Of a DNA stretch of 64,000 nt, positions 49,729 through 59,518 are shown piece by piece (the first letter of the stretch is position 1; each line of letters begins with the position of its first letter). A program made the translations under genes and the position numbers. The DNA comes from Symbiodinium natans (taxonomy: Eukaryota; Sar; Dinophyceae; Suessiales; Symbiodiniaceae). The DNA lies in NCBI GenBank assembly GCA_905221605.1, contig CAJNDS010002412.1:598886-662885 (forward strand). Reading direction: 5' to 3'. Below the pieces are notes generated by a model, which saw nothing but the letters and a program-made list of their open reading frames with translations, did not search any database and was not told where the DNA came from.

Positions 49729-50169
49729 CAAAACAAGGTCTCACCAAGCCAAAAGAAATCTGCACTGCCTGACATGTCCTCGTGCCTATGCTTCACACTC
49801 ATAGCAGACAACTCAAGTGCACATCACGTGTCAACTGGGAAACTAGGAGGGTCACATATATCAACTCCCCCTCATGACCAAGAGTTTCACTGTTGGTCAC
49901 GTCAACTAAGCTCCACGCAAAGTCAACTAAGCTCCTCGCCGGGGCGCGCATGCCGGCGCATTCCTCAGTCCTAGACCGCTGCACTGCTTCAGATCGCTGG
50001 AGGTCGACTAACTCTCGCAAAGTAACCGAATTACCGCAGTCGCAAGCTTTCCAGGGCGACGTCCGCGAAAGCTGGCGGATAGTGCTGCGTTGCTTTGAGA
50101 TCGAAGTTTCGTGAATGATCTCCCTTGCAGGTACATGCAAATGTTTCGGACATTGTTCGCACAAACTGT

Positions 50170-53100
50170 TCATCGTTCGACATCAGTTTCCAAATCTTTC
50201 GGATAGGTAATCCATCTCTGCCTACCAAGCCTGAAACACAGCCGTGCACTTCGCCAGTGTAATGGGTTCGTTGCTTTGCAAACGAACGGGTGCTTGCCCA
50301 TCCCCAGTAGGCACACCCTCTGCGGCCATTCTATGACCCATACCCCTACTTGCGGGTGGTTCACCATCACTAAGAAGCTCCGCCAGAGCTTGCGATGCAC
50401 CGTGAAAAAAGCTTGTAGATGGTCCTGATAGCCCGGCCGATCTTCGTGTCGCCGTTGGTACGGGCTACCTCCGGTACAAGGAGTGCTGCTCCAGAAAACA
50501 ACCTTCATCCCCCATTCTCTCGCAACATTCATTGCAGACATGACCCGCTCCACGGTGTCATTTGAGGTTCCGTCAACCCCTTGAGTAATCGGCAGGACAA
50601 ATACTTGGTGCACACTTCCTTGCAGGTACAGATTCGAACGTGAACTCGTGCAAAACTCGATCAGCAAAGTTGAATATTCAGTCTCGAGTTCGCATAGCCG
50701 ACAGAAAGCTTCATATTCGAGGTTGTCCGGCCCGAGTACAGAATCTAGCACTCCAGACAGCAACAAGCAAGACCTGACTGCTGGGACCTCTCGGAAATCG
50801 ATGTTGGTGACATCTTCTAGTCCGAGGGTTGCTGTATGCTTTGCTGTTTGGAGGCGATTTAAATTCTTTGTGAGAAGATCGCTCACATTCTCGGTTCCGG
50901 CCACTCCCTCTACTGCTAACTCGCCGCTATGGACACGGTCTTGGATAAAGCACAACCTCAAGTCTATATGCCGCATGCGCCTGAGTAGCCCCTCCATGCT
51001 GGCGATTTGCCTAGCTGAGGCAGAGTCAGTATACACGCGGTGGGGTTTCTGGAGGGTGCCCCAGATATGCGCCGTCAATTGCGCAAGTCCTGCCACCTCT
51101 TTCGCTGCCTCGGCGATGGCAAACAACTCCGCCTCTGCTGAGCTGAGTGCGACAACGCTTTGCAGGCGGCTGTACCCCTTTATGCAGTACCACGTACTGT
51201 CCACTGCGATGTAGATCACACCGCCACTGGTGCTTTTCCGGGCTACGCTCATCTCGCTGCCCCAATTGCTGTCGCAATAGGCCACCAGGCTGGCATTCTC
51301 CCCCTCATTGGTCTTGCCATCTCCGAGCGGGAAGATTTGATCTAACAGCGGAAACGCTGCTAACCATCGCAGGAACTTGCGAAGTGCATCTTCATGCACT
51401 TGCCGTGGCATGCTTTGTCCGCGCGACAACATGGAGTGAAAGTACGTTATATCTGAGCGAGTTTGACAGAGCCAGCCTATCTTCCCTAGGCAACTTCGGA
51501 ATCGTGAGGCGGCCTCACTCGACAGCTCCTTCGAAGGCTCTTCAACACTCTCCTCATCGTACATACTCCTGATGTCGGGTGTCGTCAAGGATGCTTTCGC
51601 GGTGGATATGTCCCATCCGAAAGATGTAAAGACCGACTTCACATACTCAGGCTTCACCCCAAGCATGATTTGTCGTCCATCCCAACGGATTAAACGGCCG
51701 AGGAATTCCATCTGCCCATCTTCGATCAGCCTCCCTGTCACTTTGACTTTCAAGACTGAACTCAGGGCTTTGTGGACATACTCGAACCCTTTCTCGGTAG
51801 AGGACACAATGAGCAAATCATCCACGTACGCTAACATGATGGTATACTCCCATCCGGATTCAAGGTTGACCCATCCGCTGAAAAGCGTCGGTTCAAGCGG
51901 ACTCGCTTGTAAGCCTAGGGCAGACACGATCCTGTTCAGATGTCGCTGCCAGCTGAGGCTGGCGGAACGCAAACCGTAGAGCGCTTTCTCTAGTATCAAG
52001 TACGCGGTTTCGCCGCTCTCGAGCGCGAACGTGCTTGGCAACTCGATAATGGTGGGTTCCACTACCTGCGCAAAGAGAAACGCGGTGGATATGTCGAGGC
52101 CGTAAGCCCGCATCTTTCCCTTCGCCGCCCGTGCAAGGACGATCTTGAGGGCTTCCACCGACGCAGTATTAGAACTCAACCCCAAATCGAGTGCGGATGG
52201 TCGGCCATGAGCAAAATCCTTAGCGACTATCCTTGCTCGGACTAGTCCTGGGGCCTTCTGAGTGAGGACCCATCGGGACTTGACCGTCCGACAGTTTGGG
52301 TTGGCTTTGCGGTATTCATCAATCTCGCTCTTTGATCTTGCATAACCAACTTTCAGACTATCGAGCGCATTCACTTCTTTCTTGATTCCTTGCCATGTCT
52401 CTTCAGGGTCCAGCTGAACACCTTCCAGGTCATCGTAGCTGGCTCTAGGTCGATTCACCCAGAGAGTCCTGTCTTGGATTCTCATGTACGTCCCTGCGGA
52501 CTCATCTTCCTTTTTCTCTTTAACTGAAGAGCATACACAAGGGTGGTCTTGGAGATTCAACAACTCAACTGCTTCACGCTCGACCGACTGTTGTTGCTTG
52601 TGGTGCTGTTGTTGTGTTGTTGTATTCAAGCAAACATACGGGAACTTCTCCACGCTCGACCGACCAACAAGTAAGTGACATGCTGCTTCGACGTCGTAGT
52701 GGTCACAACAAGAAAGTGGTTGTGGTGTGTAGTGGGCACTCTCGAGCAATTCCTCCAGGTATCGGACTGGGACCCCCTCATGGAATGTCTGGGGATGCTC
52801 TGGAGCGTCTCCCATCTCTGGAGCTTCTCCCATATCGTCATCCTCAGCCTCGGACGGCTGGTACTCGGACACATTCCAGTCAGCATCCGGCACTGACATC
52901 TCCGGGATCTCTAGGTCTCCGACTCCTGCTTGCTCAGGATCAAACGCTCGGACCTCCTCTCCTCCAAAGCGTGTTCGCTTGTTCGGCTTCATTTGCTCGT
53001 CATCATCGTATGGGTCTTCTCCAATTAGCTCCTCAGGTCTTTGGTCGACCTTCGGTCCTTCATCTAATGCCTCCATAGCATCATCGATGGAATCACGCAA

Positions 53101-56100
53101 CCATTTTTGGTATCTCTTCACACACTTTTGGGAATGCCTGCTCGAGCTGACGCCTTCCTGGCATCCGGGACACTTGGGTGTAACACCATGTTGTCTCACC
53201 CAGTCTATGGGAGGACCTCCTCCTGGAACATATGGGAGAAACAGCTCTTTGGTCTTCGGTGCTTCAGGCGGGGGCACGAAGCCATCTAGGGCCTTTGCAC
53301 CGGGCAGAAGATTTGCGTCGAAACGCAACGGGTAGAGCAATTTGAGTCCGGGCGCGATCACCCGTTTCGTCTCCCCACTATCCAAGCGGATTTCCATGGC
53401 ATGACCTGTGCTCCCAAGCACTGGTCCCAAGTAGATCCCTCGAGCATACTTGGCATCCGCGTCAGGTCTTCTAGCCCGCGTTATCTTAGCGTATGCTACC
53501 GCACCGAACGGATACGTGACTTGCGGTCGCACGCGATCTCCGCGGATCTTCTGCATGGGTGTCATGGTCGACCCTACAGAAACTGAAAACCTGTTGTGCG
53601 TGTGTGCTGCGTATTGAAACAAAAGGTCGAAAACATCCGCACACTCAGCATCCAAAACAACGCCATGTTCACGCAACTCAAGCTCATGTGTTGCTACGAT
53701 TCCTTTCAGGGTCCTAATGGCTCGTTCTGCTGCTGGTGCATGCCTTTCGGGTGCAAAGCTGTCCTCAGTACCCTCACAAAGATCAGCGAGCCTCGCTGCG
53801 ATGTTCTTCGTGAGTCCCTCTGCATCAGACATGAAATGCGGTTGTTTCACACCAAAGTGCCTGACCCAGGGATGCAAATGCTCTGCTGTTGTTGCTGCGC
53901 TCTCTCCCTCAGGTCTAAAGCAAACTGCAATCGCAAAGCTCATGGTATGAACCAGTACGATGAATGCAAGCTTGCGAAAGAAGCACTGGTCAAGCTGAAA
54001 CTCTCTCGGGTTCAGGTCGGTACGCTTTCGGGCTGGAGTGGTCCCTCTAGTGCGCTGGCAAAACTCACAATCAGACATGTATGGTACGTGTCCCTGCATG
54101 TGGTGCTGAAGTTCTGCCTGTTTACTACGCACATTGTCCCCAATAATTCCTTCTTCAGTGACTAACTCAAACTGCTGTTGTGGCTGTTGCGTATCGGGCT
54201 CTTTTCTCTCGTCTTGGGACAAAGCTGCAAGGATTGGATTGAGCTTCTCCATACTCCCTTTCAGGGAGACGGGGAGCGAGAACGATCGCGCTCTTGGCGA
54301 TCTCGGCGGCGCCTGATAAGTTCCATGAATGCAGGCGACGGCGCGCCACTCCATGGAATTGGGGTTTCGGGCGTGCGTTCGGGCCGCGGAACTGGAGGAG
54401 GCGGAGGTATCGGGAGCGCCAGCCTTGGCGCGACCGACCTCGCAGCCTGTATGTCCTGCGACCTTGCTCGGCGCCGGTCCTCGTATTGTTGGCCCGTGAG
54501 GATCCCCGCCTCGAGCTGAGCGCGAAGGCTCATTGGGTTGAATGGCCTTCCTGCCGGTGCCAATGTCCCCGCTGCTCCTGTTTCCATCGTTTCTGCCATC
54601 CTCATCACCGTGCTGGAGAGGTCGCTGGCGGCTTTCGGGGGTGTCAAGCTGACCGGCAGTTGGGCATGGTCCTTCACCTGCATCCGCAGGAAGCTCTCCC
54701 TCAAAGGTCCGAGGGCTTGCAGCCCTTCTGAGGTGTGGCCTGGTGTGCTCAGATGCAGCTGCAGATACGGACCATGATAGCCCAGGTTGGAAAGTGATTC
54801 CCGCCAGGGAGGTGTCACTCGGAGAGTGCTCTTCGCATGCCTGGGCTCGGGGCCCCGGCGGTGCTCCGTGTACACTGCTGTCGGGCTGACCGGTTCCCCC
54901 GGCGGCTGCGTCATGGAGATAGGGGGATGCTCCGGATGTGCTGGGGTCGTTGGAGCTGGAACCCCTGTGGTTGGCCTCCATTCTCCCCAATCCTCGTCGG
55001 ACTCGTCTATCTCCACCACCATTGTCGATGGTCCTGGCCCTGGGCTCGCTGGTGCTGCCGCGGTTGTTTCTTTCGGGTTCGGCTGAGGAAACTCGCTCGG
55101 TCCCAGCGTAACCACTGAGCGAGCCTTGCCCTCTGTCACTCCAAGTTCCAGCTGCTCTGGTTCGGCAAGAGCTTGCTCCCATGTGGCCCAATCCACCGGG
55201 TTCTGCGTCACGTGGAGGCCCTCCTTGGAGATGGTCTGCGTGAAGCCCTGCATGTTGGCTTCGTGTGGCTCGCTCATCAAATGGGCTTCGGTGACATACT
55301 TCTGGCACAGGAGGCAAAACAGCGTCACCGGCGTATCCGGTGAGTCGCTGGCTCCCGGAGCTTGTGCCGTCCAAGCTCCTCCAAATCGACGAGCAATCCA
55401 CGTCATCCAGCCTGTCGACGCCCAGCGCCGTTTTCCTCTCCGTGTTGGCGCTGACGATGCCGGCGTGGGGCCGGATGGCTCCCGAGGATCGACTCCCATG
55501 CTCGATTGCTCCACATGGTCCGGCAGCAAATTCCGCACCGGTCTCTCGGCCTTGGCTTTTTCCTTGGATTTGATCTTCGGCGTCGGCTTCATCAGCACCA
55601 TAGCGGGTCCCTTGGCTGGAGCCTCTGACATCGAAGGATCCGTTTGGAATTCCCTCACCCCAGTGTGGGACGACGGTGCCTCCGCCGCTTCCGTCTCTTC
55701 CATGATGTACTCTATCGAAGGAGATGAGGTCGAAGGGTCCAGCCTTGCCGAATCCCCTTCCGGGTCCAGATCCATCTCGTCCCCTCCAGTGGACTCCGCC
55801 TCGGCATACGTTGCCTGGAGCTCCTCTCGGAGATCCTGTGGAAGCTCTATGCCGTGCTGCGCGGCGTTGGCCTCCAACAATATCAGTCTCCTGCGTCTTG
55901 CCCCCTGGCGCATGCCTTCCAACTGTTGAATGCTCTGTTGCATCGTGGCACTCGGATCCATAGCGGCGGTCTCCTATCTGTCCTGCTCTAGGAAAACTTC
56001 GCCTCTTTGAGCAATCCAAGCTGCCAGTCTCAACCTCATCAGGGAAATCCTCCAAGCAAGCACGACAGACAACTGTTTCCCTACCATGCTCATGCACAAG

Positions 56101-58545
56101 ATGCTCAACTGCTGGTGTGGTGCTGTTGTCCTGTTGCTCGTGAGAGATAACGCTGCTGTCATTTTCAAATACAAGCCACTCGACTGCTGGTGTGGTGCTG
56201 TTGTCCAGTTGCTTGTGTGAGATAACGCTGTTGTCTTCACTAAAAATCAAGCGCTCATCCCTATCAAGCTCACGAACAACTGGCGTATCCACATGACTGA
56301 AAAAATGAAGTTGATCCCTCGCAGAGCCGGAAACGTCACCAACTGTCCTTAGTCTGTCCTTAGCTTCGCCTTGGTCCAGGTCAACATGTTCGTGGCTCGT
56401 CTGAAACTCGCAATCAACTACCTCATCAAGACATGAAACATCCAGCAATTCGGGGTTTTCGGGCTCAACACACACTCTCGCAGAGCTGCGATGACCTCGA
56501 TTCGAAGTCGAACGATGAAAATCACGACTCGAAGACGACTTGCGAGACCGACTTCGACGAAACTGTTCCGTTTTGGCGATCAAATCCTGCGGTTTCAGCG
56601 CTAAAGGATGGTCATTCCGAACTGACGCAAGCCAACTAACTGAAGCAAACATGGTTGGTCTCAGCGTTACGCCGTGCTTTCGGACGGTAATTACGCCCTG
56701 CTGGTCACACATCGCTGGCTCCCAACCTCCATTCTGACAAAGCAAGTTGATGTTCAGCAAATTGTGCTTGATCTGATCGGAAATGACGGCTTCAAACCTA
56801 GCCCTACACGTGTACACAGCGTCACCCTCATGCTCAGAACTGCTCTTCGATGATGCTGGGGTGGTGGTTTCAAAGCAAACTTCCACTAAAACATGTGTTG
56901 ATCCGCCAATTTCAACGGAATCTCCAGTCGCAGTCTCCGCATATGACTTAGGGCGTCCTTCCAACCAACTGAGGATCTTCACGTGGTTGCTCTCAAGCGT
57001 CTCTCTCGTGATGATGTGGAACGAACTACCAGAGTCAATCAACCAGTAAACGCGATCATCTGAAGGAAAACTAACCACCTGGTTCGTGAGCATCATACCG
57101 AAGTGATATCCTTCCAGAAACGTCTTGATTGATGACTGTGCTTTTCCACTACCTTTGGTTGTGGGCTGCGCTGCTGCTTTCGCCGATGTAGACGATGAAG
57201 ATGATGGTGCCTCTGGCTGCGTCGTAACGGCCTGGCTCGTCGCCGCTGCGGCTTTGTCCTTCGGAGGTGCCCAGCAGTCGCGTGCCCAGTGTCCAGTCTT
57301 CCCGCAGTTTCGGCAGACATCTGTCTTCTTCGCTTCTCTGCTCTTGCTCCGAGCTCTGTCTCCTTTTCCGCCTTGGTCACCTTTCTTATCCTTTCCTTTC
57401 GCTTTGCCACCCTTCAGTCCCTTTTCTCCTTTCTCGCTTTTGTTGCCCTTGTTGCCCTTGGAGCCTTTGTTGCTCTTGTCTCTGTCGCCCTTTCCGCCCT
57501 TGCCACCCTTGAAGGCATTCGCATACCCGGATGCTCCTTCTCTCTGGAAGTCCATCACACGAAGTTGCTCGTCGTAGAACTGCAAACCAGTCATCAGCTC
57601 ACCCATGCTCTTTGTTGAGTGATGGAGGAGCAGATATCTCTTGGTCTCAGAATCCAAGTGCTTCATCAGGCACAGGACTCCCTCTTGTTCTCCGATGAGC
57701 AACTCCGGGAAGCGATGCTTCACCTGCGCCTCGAACTTGAGAAGCTCGGTGGTGTACCACCTGGCGACATCAAGTGGTCGCTTGAGATGCTTTGGTGGCA
57801 CCAGGCCTAACGCCTGTTCGCGGAGGGCCTGTCCCTCCACTCTGGAGCGAACTGATAATTCGTTGTTCAACGAGCGCCAGAGTTCGTATCCGGCACTTGC
57901 TCCCATTTGTTTCACCTCGATGAGATGCACCAAATCTTGCCCACGTTGGAACTTGCTCATGGACTGACGAAGCAAAAACCAAAGTTTGGTTGACCGGGCT
58001 GCTTTCCCGGCTTCAAGCCTCACTTGCAAGACTTCCACATTGCTACTGATCGCTTCTTGCAATTCCGTAGCGTAGCGGTCGTCGAGCAAACAAAGCCAAC
58101 TCGTAAGTTCGTCTCTGTAGGCTGTCCAAACTCGGATTTCAGCATGTCTGCTCGTCATGGACGCATAGTTCAGCTGAGGCAACTGTGGAATGTAGCCCTC
58201 TGCTCTCTTGTTTCGTACACCAGAGTCTACTTCCATGTCCACAGGAGTCGATGCATTCGCAGGTGCTGCTGAGGGGTCTCCTCCAGGTGTAGGACTCGTC
58301 GACGATGAAGCTGCAGCTGCTGCAATATGCGCATTGGCAGCATTCGCACTTGCAAGCTGCAATGCTTGCGTAAGCATGGCACTCATCTGTTGAAGTTGAG
58401 CTGCCTGCTGTCGGATCTGCTCGTCCTGCGCTTGCAGCATTGCTCTCGTGAACTCCATCTGTTGAGCTACTCCAGGTGCAACGGGCAACTGCATATTCGG
58501 AACTTGAAGGGGTTCTTGTGGTGCTGTCTGAGGGGGTGTTCCCAT
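50170..58545 (-). CDS. gag-pol: gag-pol polyprotein of retrotransposon 2 with C-terminal methyltransferase-like domain
   Basis: The first in-frame ATG is at 58545; the frame is open to 58575. Domains (by position): gag helices (58450-57550), Lys/Gly-rich basic stretch, CCHC zinc knuckle CRNCGKTGHWARDC (about 57275-57320), protease WLIDSGSSFHII (about 57040), a linker with a tandem duplication of SSVISHEQQDNSTTPAVE-type sequence (about 56080-56240), and a 1.7-kb segment overlapping another ORF. Then integrase: compact zinc site HHMQGHVPYMSDCEFC, D in FQLDQ, D in HFMSDAEG, E in PAAERAIRTLKG. Then RT with LDISTAFLFA and LAYVDDLLIVS (about 51825), and RNase H with YCDSNWGS, SSAEAEL, YTDSASARQ and NVSDLLTKNL. 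After RNase H come LLIEFCTSSRSNL and VVFWSSTPCTGGSP with VWVIEWPQR, a Rossmann-like pattern recalling cytosine methyltransferases. All catalytic residues expected for PR, IN, RT and RNase H are present, so it may be active. Confidence 0.88.
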   Translation of the reverse strand: MGTPPQTAPQEPLQVPNMQLPVAPGVAQQMEFTRAMLQAQDEQIRQQAAQLQQMSAMLTQALQLASANAANAHIAAAAASSSTSPTPGGDPSAAPANASTPVDMEVDSGVRNKRAEGYIPQLPQLNYASMTSRHAEIRVWTAYRDELTSWLCLLDDRYATELQEAISSNVEVLQVRLEAGKAARSTKLWFLLRQSMSKFQRGQDLVHLIEVKQMGASAGYELWRSLNNELSVRSRVEGQALREQALGLVPPKHLKRPLDVARWYTTELLKFEAQVKHRFPELLIGEQEGVLCLMKHLDSETKRYLLLHHSTKSMGELMTGLQFYDEQLRVMDFQREGASGYANAFKGGKGGKGDRDKSNKGSKGNKGNKSEKGEKGLKGGKAKGKDKKGDQGGKGDRARSKSREAKKTDVCRNCGKTGHWARDCWAPPKDKAAAATSQAVTTQPEAPSSSSSTSAKAAAQPTTKGSGKAQSSIKTFLEGYHFGMMLTNQVVSFPSDDRVYWLIDSGSSFHIITRETLESNHVKILSWLEGRPKSYAETATGDSVEIGGSTHVLVEVCFETTTPASSKSSSEHEGDAVYTCRARFEAVISDQIKHNLLNINLLCQNGGWEPAMCDQQGVITVRKHGVTLRPTMFASVSWLASVRNDHPLALKPQDLIAKTEQFRRSRSRKSSSSRDFHRSTSNRGHRSSARVCVEPENPELLDVSCLDEVVDCEFQTSHEHVDLDQGEAKDRLRTVGDVSGSARDQLHFFSHVDTPVVRELDRDERLIFSEDNSVISHKQLDNSTTPAVEWLVFENDSSVISHEQQDNSTTPAVEHLVHEHGRETVVCRACLEDFPDEVETGSLDCSKRRSFPRAGQIGDRRYGSECHDATEHSTVGRHAPGGKTQETDIVGGQRRAARHRASTGSPRGAPGNVCRGGVHWRGRDGSGPGRGFGKAGPFDLISFDRVHHGRDGSGGGTVVPHWGEGIPNGSFDVRGSSQGTRYGADEADAEDQIQGKSQGRETGAEFAAGPCGAIEHGSRSSGAIRPHAGIVSANTERKTALGVDRLDDVDCSSIWRSLDGTSSGSQRLTGYAGDAVLPPVPEVCHRSPFDERATRSQHAGLHADHLQGGPPRDAEPGGLGHMGASSCRTRAAGTWSDRGQGSLSGYAGTERVSSAEPERNNRGSTSEPRARTIDNGGGDRRVRRGLGRMEANHRGSSSNDPSTSGASPYLHDAAAGGTGQPDSSVHGAPPGPRAQACEEHSPSDTSLAGITFQPGLSWSVSAAASEHTRPHLRRAASPRTFEGELPADAGEGPCPTAGQLDTPESRQRPLQHGDEDGRNDGNRSSGDIGTGRKAIQPNEPSRSARGGDPHGPTIRGPAPSKVAGHTGCEVGRAKAGAPDTSASSSSAARTHARNPNSMEWRAVACIHGTYQAPPRSPRARSFSLPVSLKGSMEKLNPILAALSQDERKEPDTQQPQQQFELVTEEGIIGDNVRSKQAELQHHMQGHVPYMSDCEFCQRTRGTTPARKRTDLNPREFQLDQCFFRKLAFIVLVHTMSFAIAVCFRPEGESAATTAEHLHPWVRHFGVKQPHFMSDAEGLTKNIAARLADLCEGTEDSFAPERHAPAAERAIRTLKGIVATHELELREHGVVLDAECADVFDLLFQYAAHTHNRFSVSVGSTMTPMQKIRGDRVRPQVTYPFGAVAYAKITRARRPDADAKYARGIYLGPVLGSTGHAMEIRLDSGETKRVIAPGLKLLYPLRFDANLLPGAKALDGFVPPPEAPKTKELFLPYVPGGGPPIDWVRQHGVTPKCPGCQEGVSSSRHSQKCVKRYQKWLRDSIDDAMEALDEGPKVDQRPEELIGEDPYDDDEQMKPNKRTRFGGEEVRAFDPEQAGVGDLEIPEMSVPDADWNVSEYQPSEAEDDDMGEAPEMGDAPEHPQTFHEGVPVRYLEELLESAHYTPQPLSCCDHYDVEAACHLLVGRSSVEKFPYVCLNTTTQQQHHKQQQSVEREAVELLNLQDHPCVCSSVKEKKEDESAGTYMRIQDRTLWVNRPRASYDDLEGVQLDPEETWQGIKKEVNALDSLKVGYARSKSEIDEYRKANPNCRTVKSRWVLTQKAPGLVRARIVAKDFAHGRPSALDLGLSSNTASVEALKIVLARAAKGKMRAYGLDISTAFLFAQVVEPTIIELPSTFALESGETAYLILEKALYGLRSASLSWQRHLNRIVSALGLQASPLEPTLFSGWVNLESGWEYTIMLAYVDDLLIVSSTEKGFEYVHKALSSVLKVKVTGRLIEDGQMEFLGRLIRWDGRQIMLGVKPEYVKSVFTSFGWDISTAKASLTTPDIRSMYDEESVEEPSKELSSEAASRFRSCLGKIGWLCQTRSDITYFHSMLSRGQSMPRQVHEDALRKFLRWLAAFPLLDQIFPLGDGKTNEGENASLVAYCDSNWGSEMSVARKSTSGGVIYIAVDSTWYCIKGYSRLQSVVALSSAEAELFAIAEAAKEVAGLAQLTAHIWGTLQKPHRVYTDSASARQIASMEGLLRRMRHIDLRLCFIQDRVHSGELAVEGVAGTENVSDLLTKNLNRLQTAKHTATLGLEDVTNIDFREVPAVRSCLLLSGVLDSVLGPDNLEYEAFCRLCELETEYSTLLIEFCTSSRSNLYLQGSVHQVFVLPITQGVDGTSNDTVERVMSAMNVAREWGMKVVFWSSTPCTGGSPYQRRHEDRPGYQDHLQAFFTVHRKLWRSFLVMVNHPQVGVWVIEWPQRVCLLGMGKHPFVCKATNPLHWRSARLCFRLGRQRWITYPKDLETDVER
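54261..55961 (-). CDS. 566-codon ORF nested in gag-pol in the +1 frame
   Basis: Same strand as gag-pol, shifted by one base, ATG at 55961. It begins MDPSATMQQSIQQLEGMRQG with a helical N-terminus. It contains a matrin/U1-like C2H2 finger (FCLLCQKYVTEAHLMSEPH, near residue 215), acidic VVEIDESDEDWGEW, Pro-rich linkers, and ends RDRQERDRSRSPSP at a stop. Its composition is more protein-like than the gag-pol frame across the same DNA, which is Arg/Gly/Ser-rich and low in hydrophobics. It lies between protease and integrase. Either it is a captured or overprinted accessory protein, or it is the ancestral linker frame and gag-pol reads through it after compensating shifts. How it would be translated is unknown. 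Confidence 0.55.
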   Translation of the reverse strand: MDPSATMQQSIQQLEGMRQGARRRRLILLEANAAQHGIELPQDLREELQATYAEAESTGGDEMDLDPEGDSARLDPSTSSPSIEYIMEETEAAEAPSSHTGVREFQTDPSMSEAPAKGPAMVLMKPTPKIKSKEKAKAERPVRNLLPDHVEQSSMGVDPREPSGPTPASSAPTRRGKRRWASTGWMTWIARRFGGAWTAQAPGASDSPDTPVTLFCLLCQKYVTEAHLMSEPHEANMQGFTQTISKEGLHVTQNPVDWATWEQALAEPEQLELGVTEGKARSVVTLGPSEFPQPNPKETTAAAPASPGPGPSTMVVEIDESDEDWGEWRPTTGVPAPTTPAHPEHPPISMTQPPGEPVSPTAVYTEHRRGPEPRHAKSTLRVTPPWRESLSNLGYHGPYLQLHLSTPGHTSEGLQALGPLRESFLRMQVKDHAQLPVSLTPPKAASDLSSTVMRMAETMETGAAGTLAPAGRPFNPMSLRAQLEAGILTGQQYEDRRRARSQDIQAARSVAPRLALPIPPPPPVPRPERTPETPIPWSGAPSPAFMELIRRRRDRQERDRSRSPSP

Positions 58546-58780
58546 CTGGTAGAACTGAGGTCCAAACGAGGGCACAGCCCCGACTGGTGGCTGATGGCCT
58601 GCTCCAGTCTAGCTGTCCACTGCCTTGGGTCTACTCCGCGTGGAACTGAAGCTGGTCGCGCTGGCAAAGACCTTCCACGTTCTCTTCTCCCACGGGCACT
58701 TGGTGACCTTGCACCAGAAAGCCCTGTGGAACTCAGGCTGCTTGCACTGCGGCCTCTCGGAGAACGGTCTCGTCCAGGCA

Positions 58781-58792
58781 GCTCCGCTACCA
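58781..58792 (-). promoter_or_regulatory. Primer-binding site of retrotransposon 2
   Basis: On the minus strand TGGTAGCGGAGC abuts the 5' LTR. It is complementary to GCTCCGCTACCA, the expected 3' end of a eukaryotic initiator tRNA-Met (A1:U72 type with CCA). Confidence 0.72.
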
Positions 58793-59189
58793 CGTTGAAA
58801 CTCGTGGCACAGCTACGAGGCCGAAGGGACCTCAGGTCAAGACTGCACTCAACCCTCACAGCACGAAGTGCGGACTCTTTTCACTGCGCTGTTCACAGCT
58901 TCTCGAGCTCCGCTCGTCTTGAGCCAATGCGAGCACGGCTCTCCAGCTTCAAACACTGTCTGCCAGACATGGGAAAACAAAGGTACTTCAGGTGAAAACA
59001 CTCAGCCATGGAACTTCTACTCCTAAACACTGTGGGTAGGTTCCTAGCACCTCTTCGGTGCTCTGCTGAGCTCTGCGCAGACCTAAACTGGCTTTGAGTC
59101 ACTTCTGGTCACCAAATACCAGGTCACAAACAGGAAACGAGTTCCAACCGAGTTTCGAGAAAACGAACAGAAAACGGTTCTTCCCAACT
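58793..59189 (-). repeat. 5' LTR of retrotransposon 2
   Basis: Pairs with 49331-49728. On the plus strand it runs CGTTGAAACTCGTGG to GGTTCTTCCCAACT. The spliced-leader-like CTTGAGCCAA (minus: TTGGCTCAAG) is at 58918-58927. Confidence 0.9.
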
Positions 59190-59518
59190 GTTGGTTTGCT
59201 TTGCGGTACGCCGGGCCGTTTTTTCCTGTTAAGAGCCTAAGGTTGCAGTTACAAACTGCAAGTTAATGTGACCTGCTTGGACTATTACTTACTGTAACTT
59301 ACAGTGCGTCCAAAAAAAGAAAAACCCGCACTGGCTGTTGTTACTATCTCTCTGAGTAAGAAACACAGTGCGGCCACCATTGGCAATGCTTTCTGACCAT
59401 GCGGTAAGTGCAACAGAAAGGAATTCTGCGTCTCTGATAAGTTGCTTTGCAATTCTAGCAACACTAACAACAGTCTGATGCTCCGTTCCGCAAAAAGGTT
59501 GCACCGGACCCGGAGTAA

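Larger units (their letters stand above)
49331..59189 (-). mobile_element. LTR retrotransposon 2 (Ty1/copia type), intact gag-pol
   Basis: A 9.86-kb element on the minus strand. LTRs of about 398 bp (49331-49728 and 58793-59189) differ at roughly eight positions including two small indels. A GTTGG duplication flanks it and a primer-binding site abuts the 5' LTR (58793-59189). One uninterrupted frame holds gag, zinc knuckle, protease, integrase, RT and RNase H. If the LTR is instead taken as TG...CA, its ends move inwards by 2-3 bp and the duplication is lost. It is older than element 1 by LTR divergence but better preserved. Confidence 0.9.

Noticed and set aside
49334-59186. LTR ends of element 2 at TG...CA
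   Set aside because: That placement gives canonical ends but no target duplication and leaves three bases before the primer-binding site. Moving the ends out by 2-3 bp gives an exact GTTGG duplication and an abutting primer site, so the wider ends were preferred; the question is not closed.
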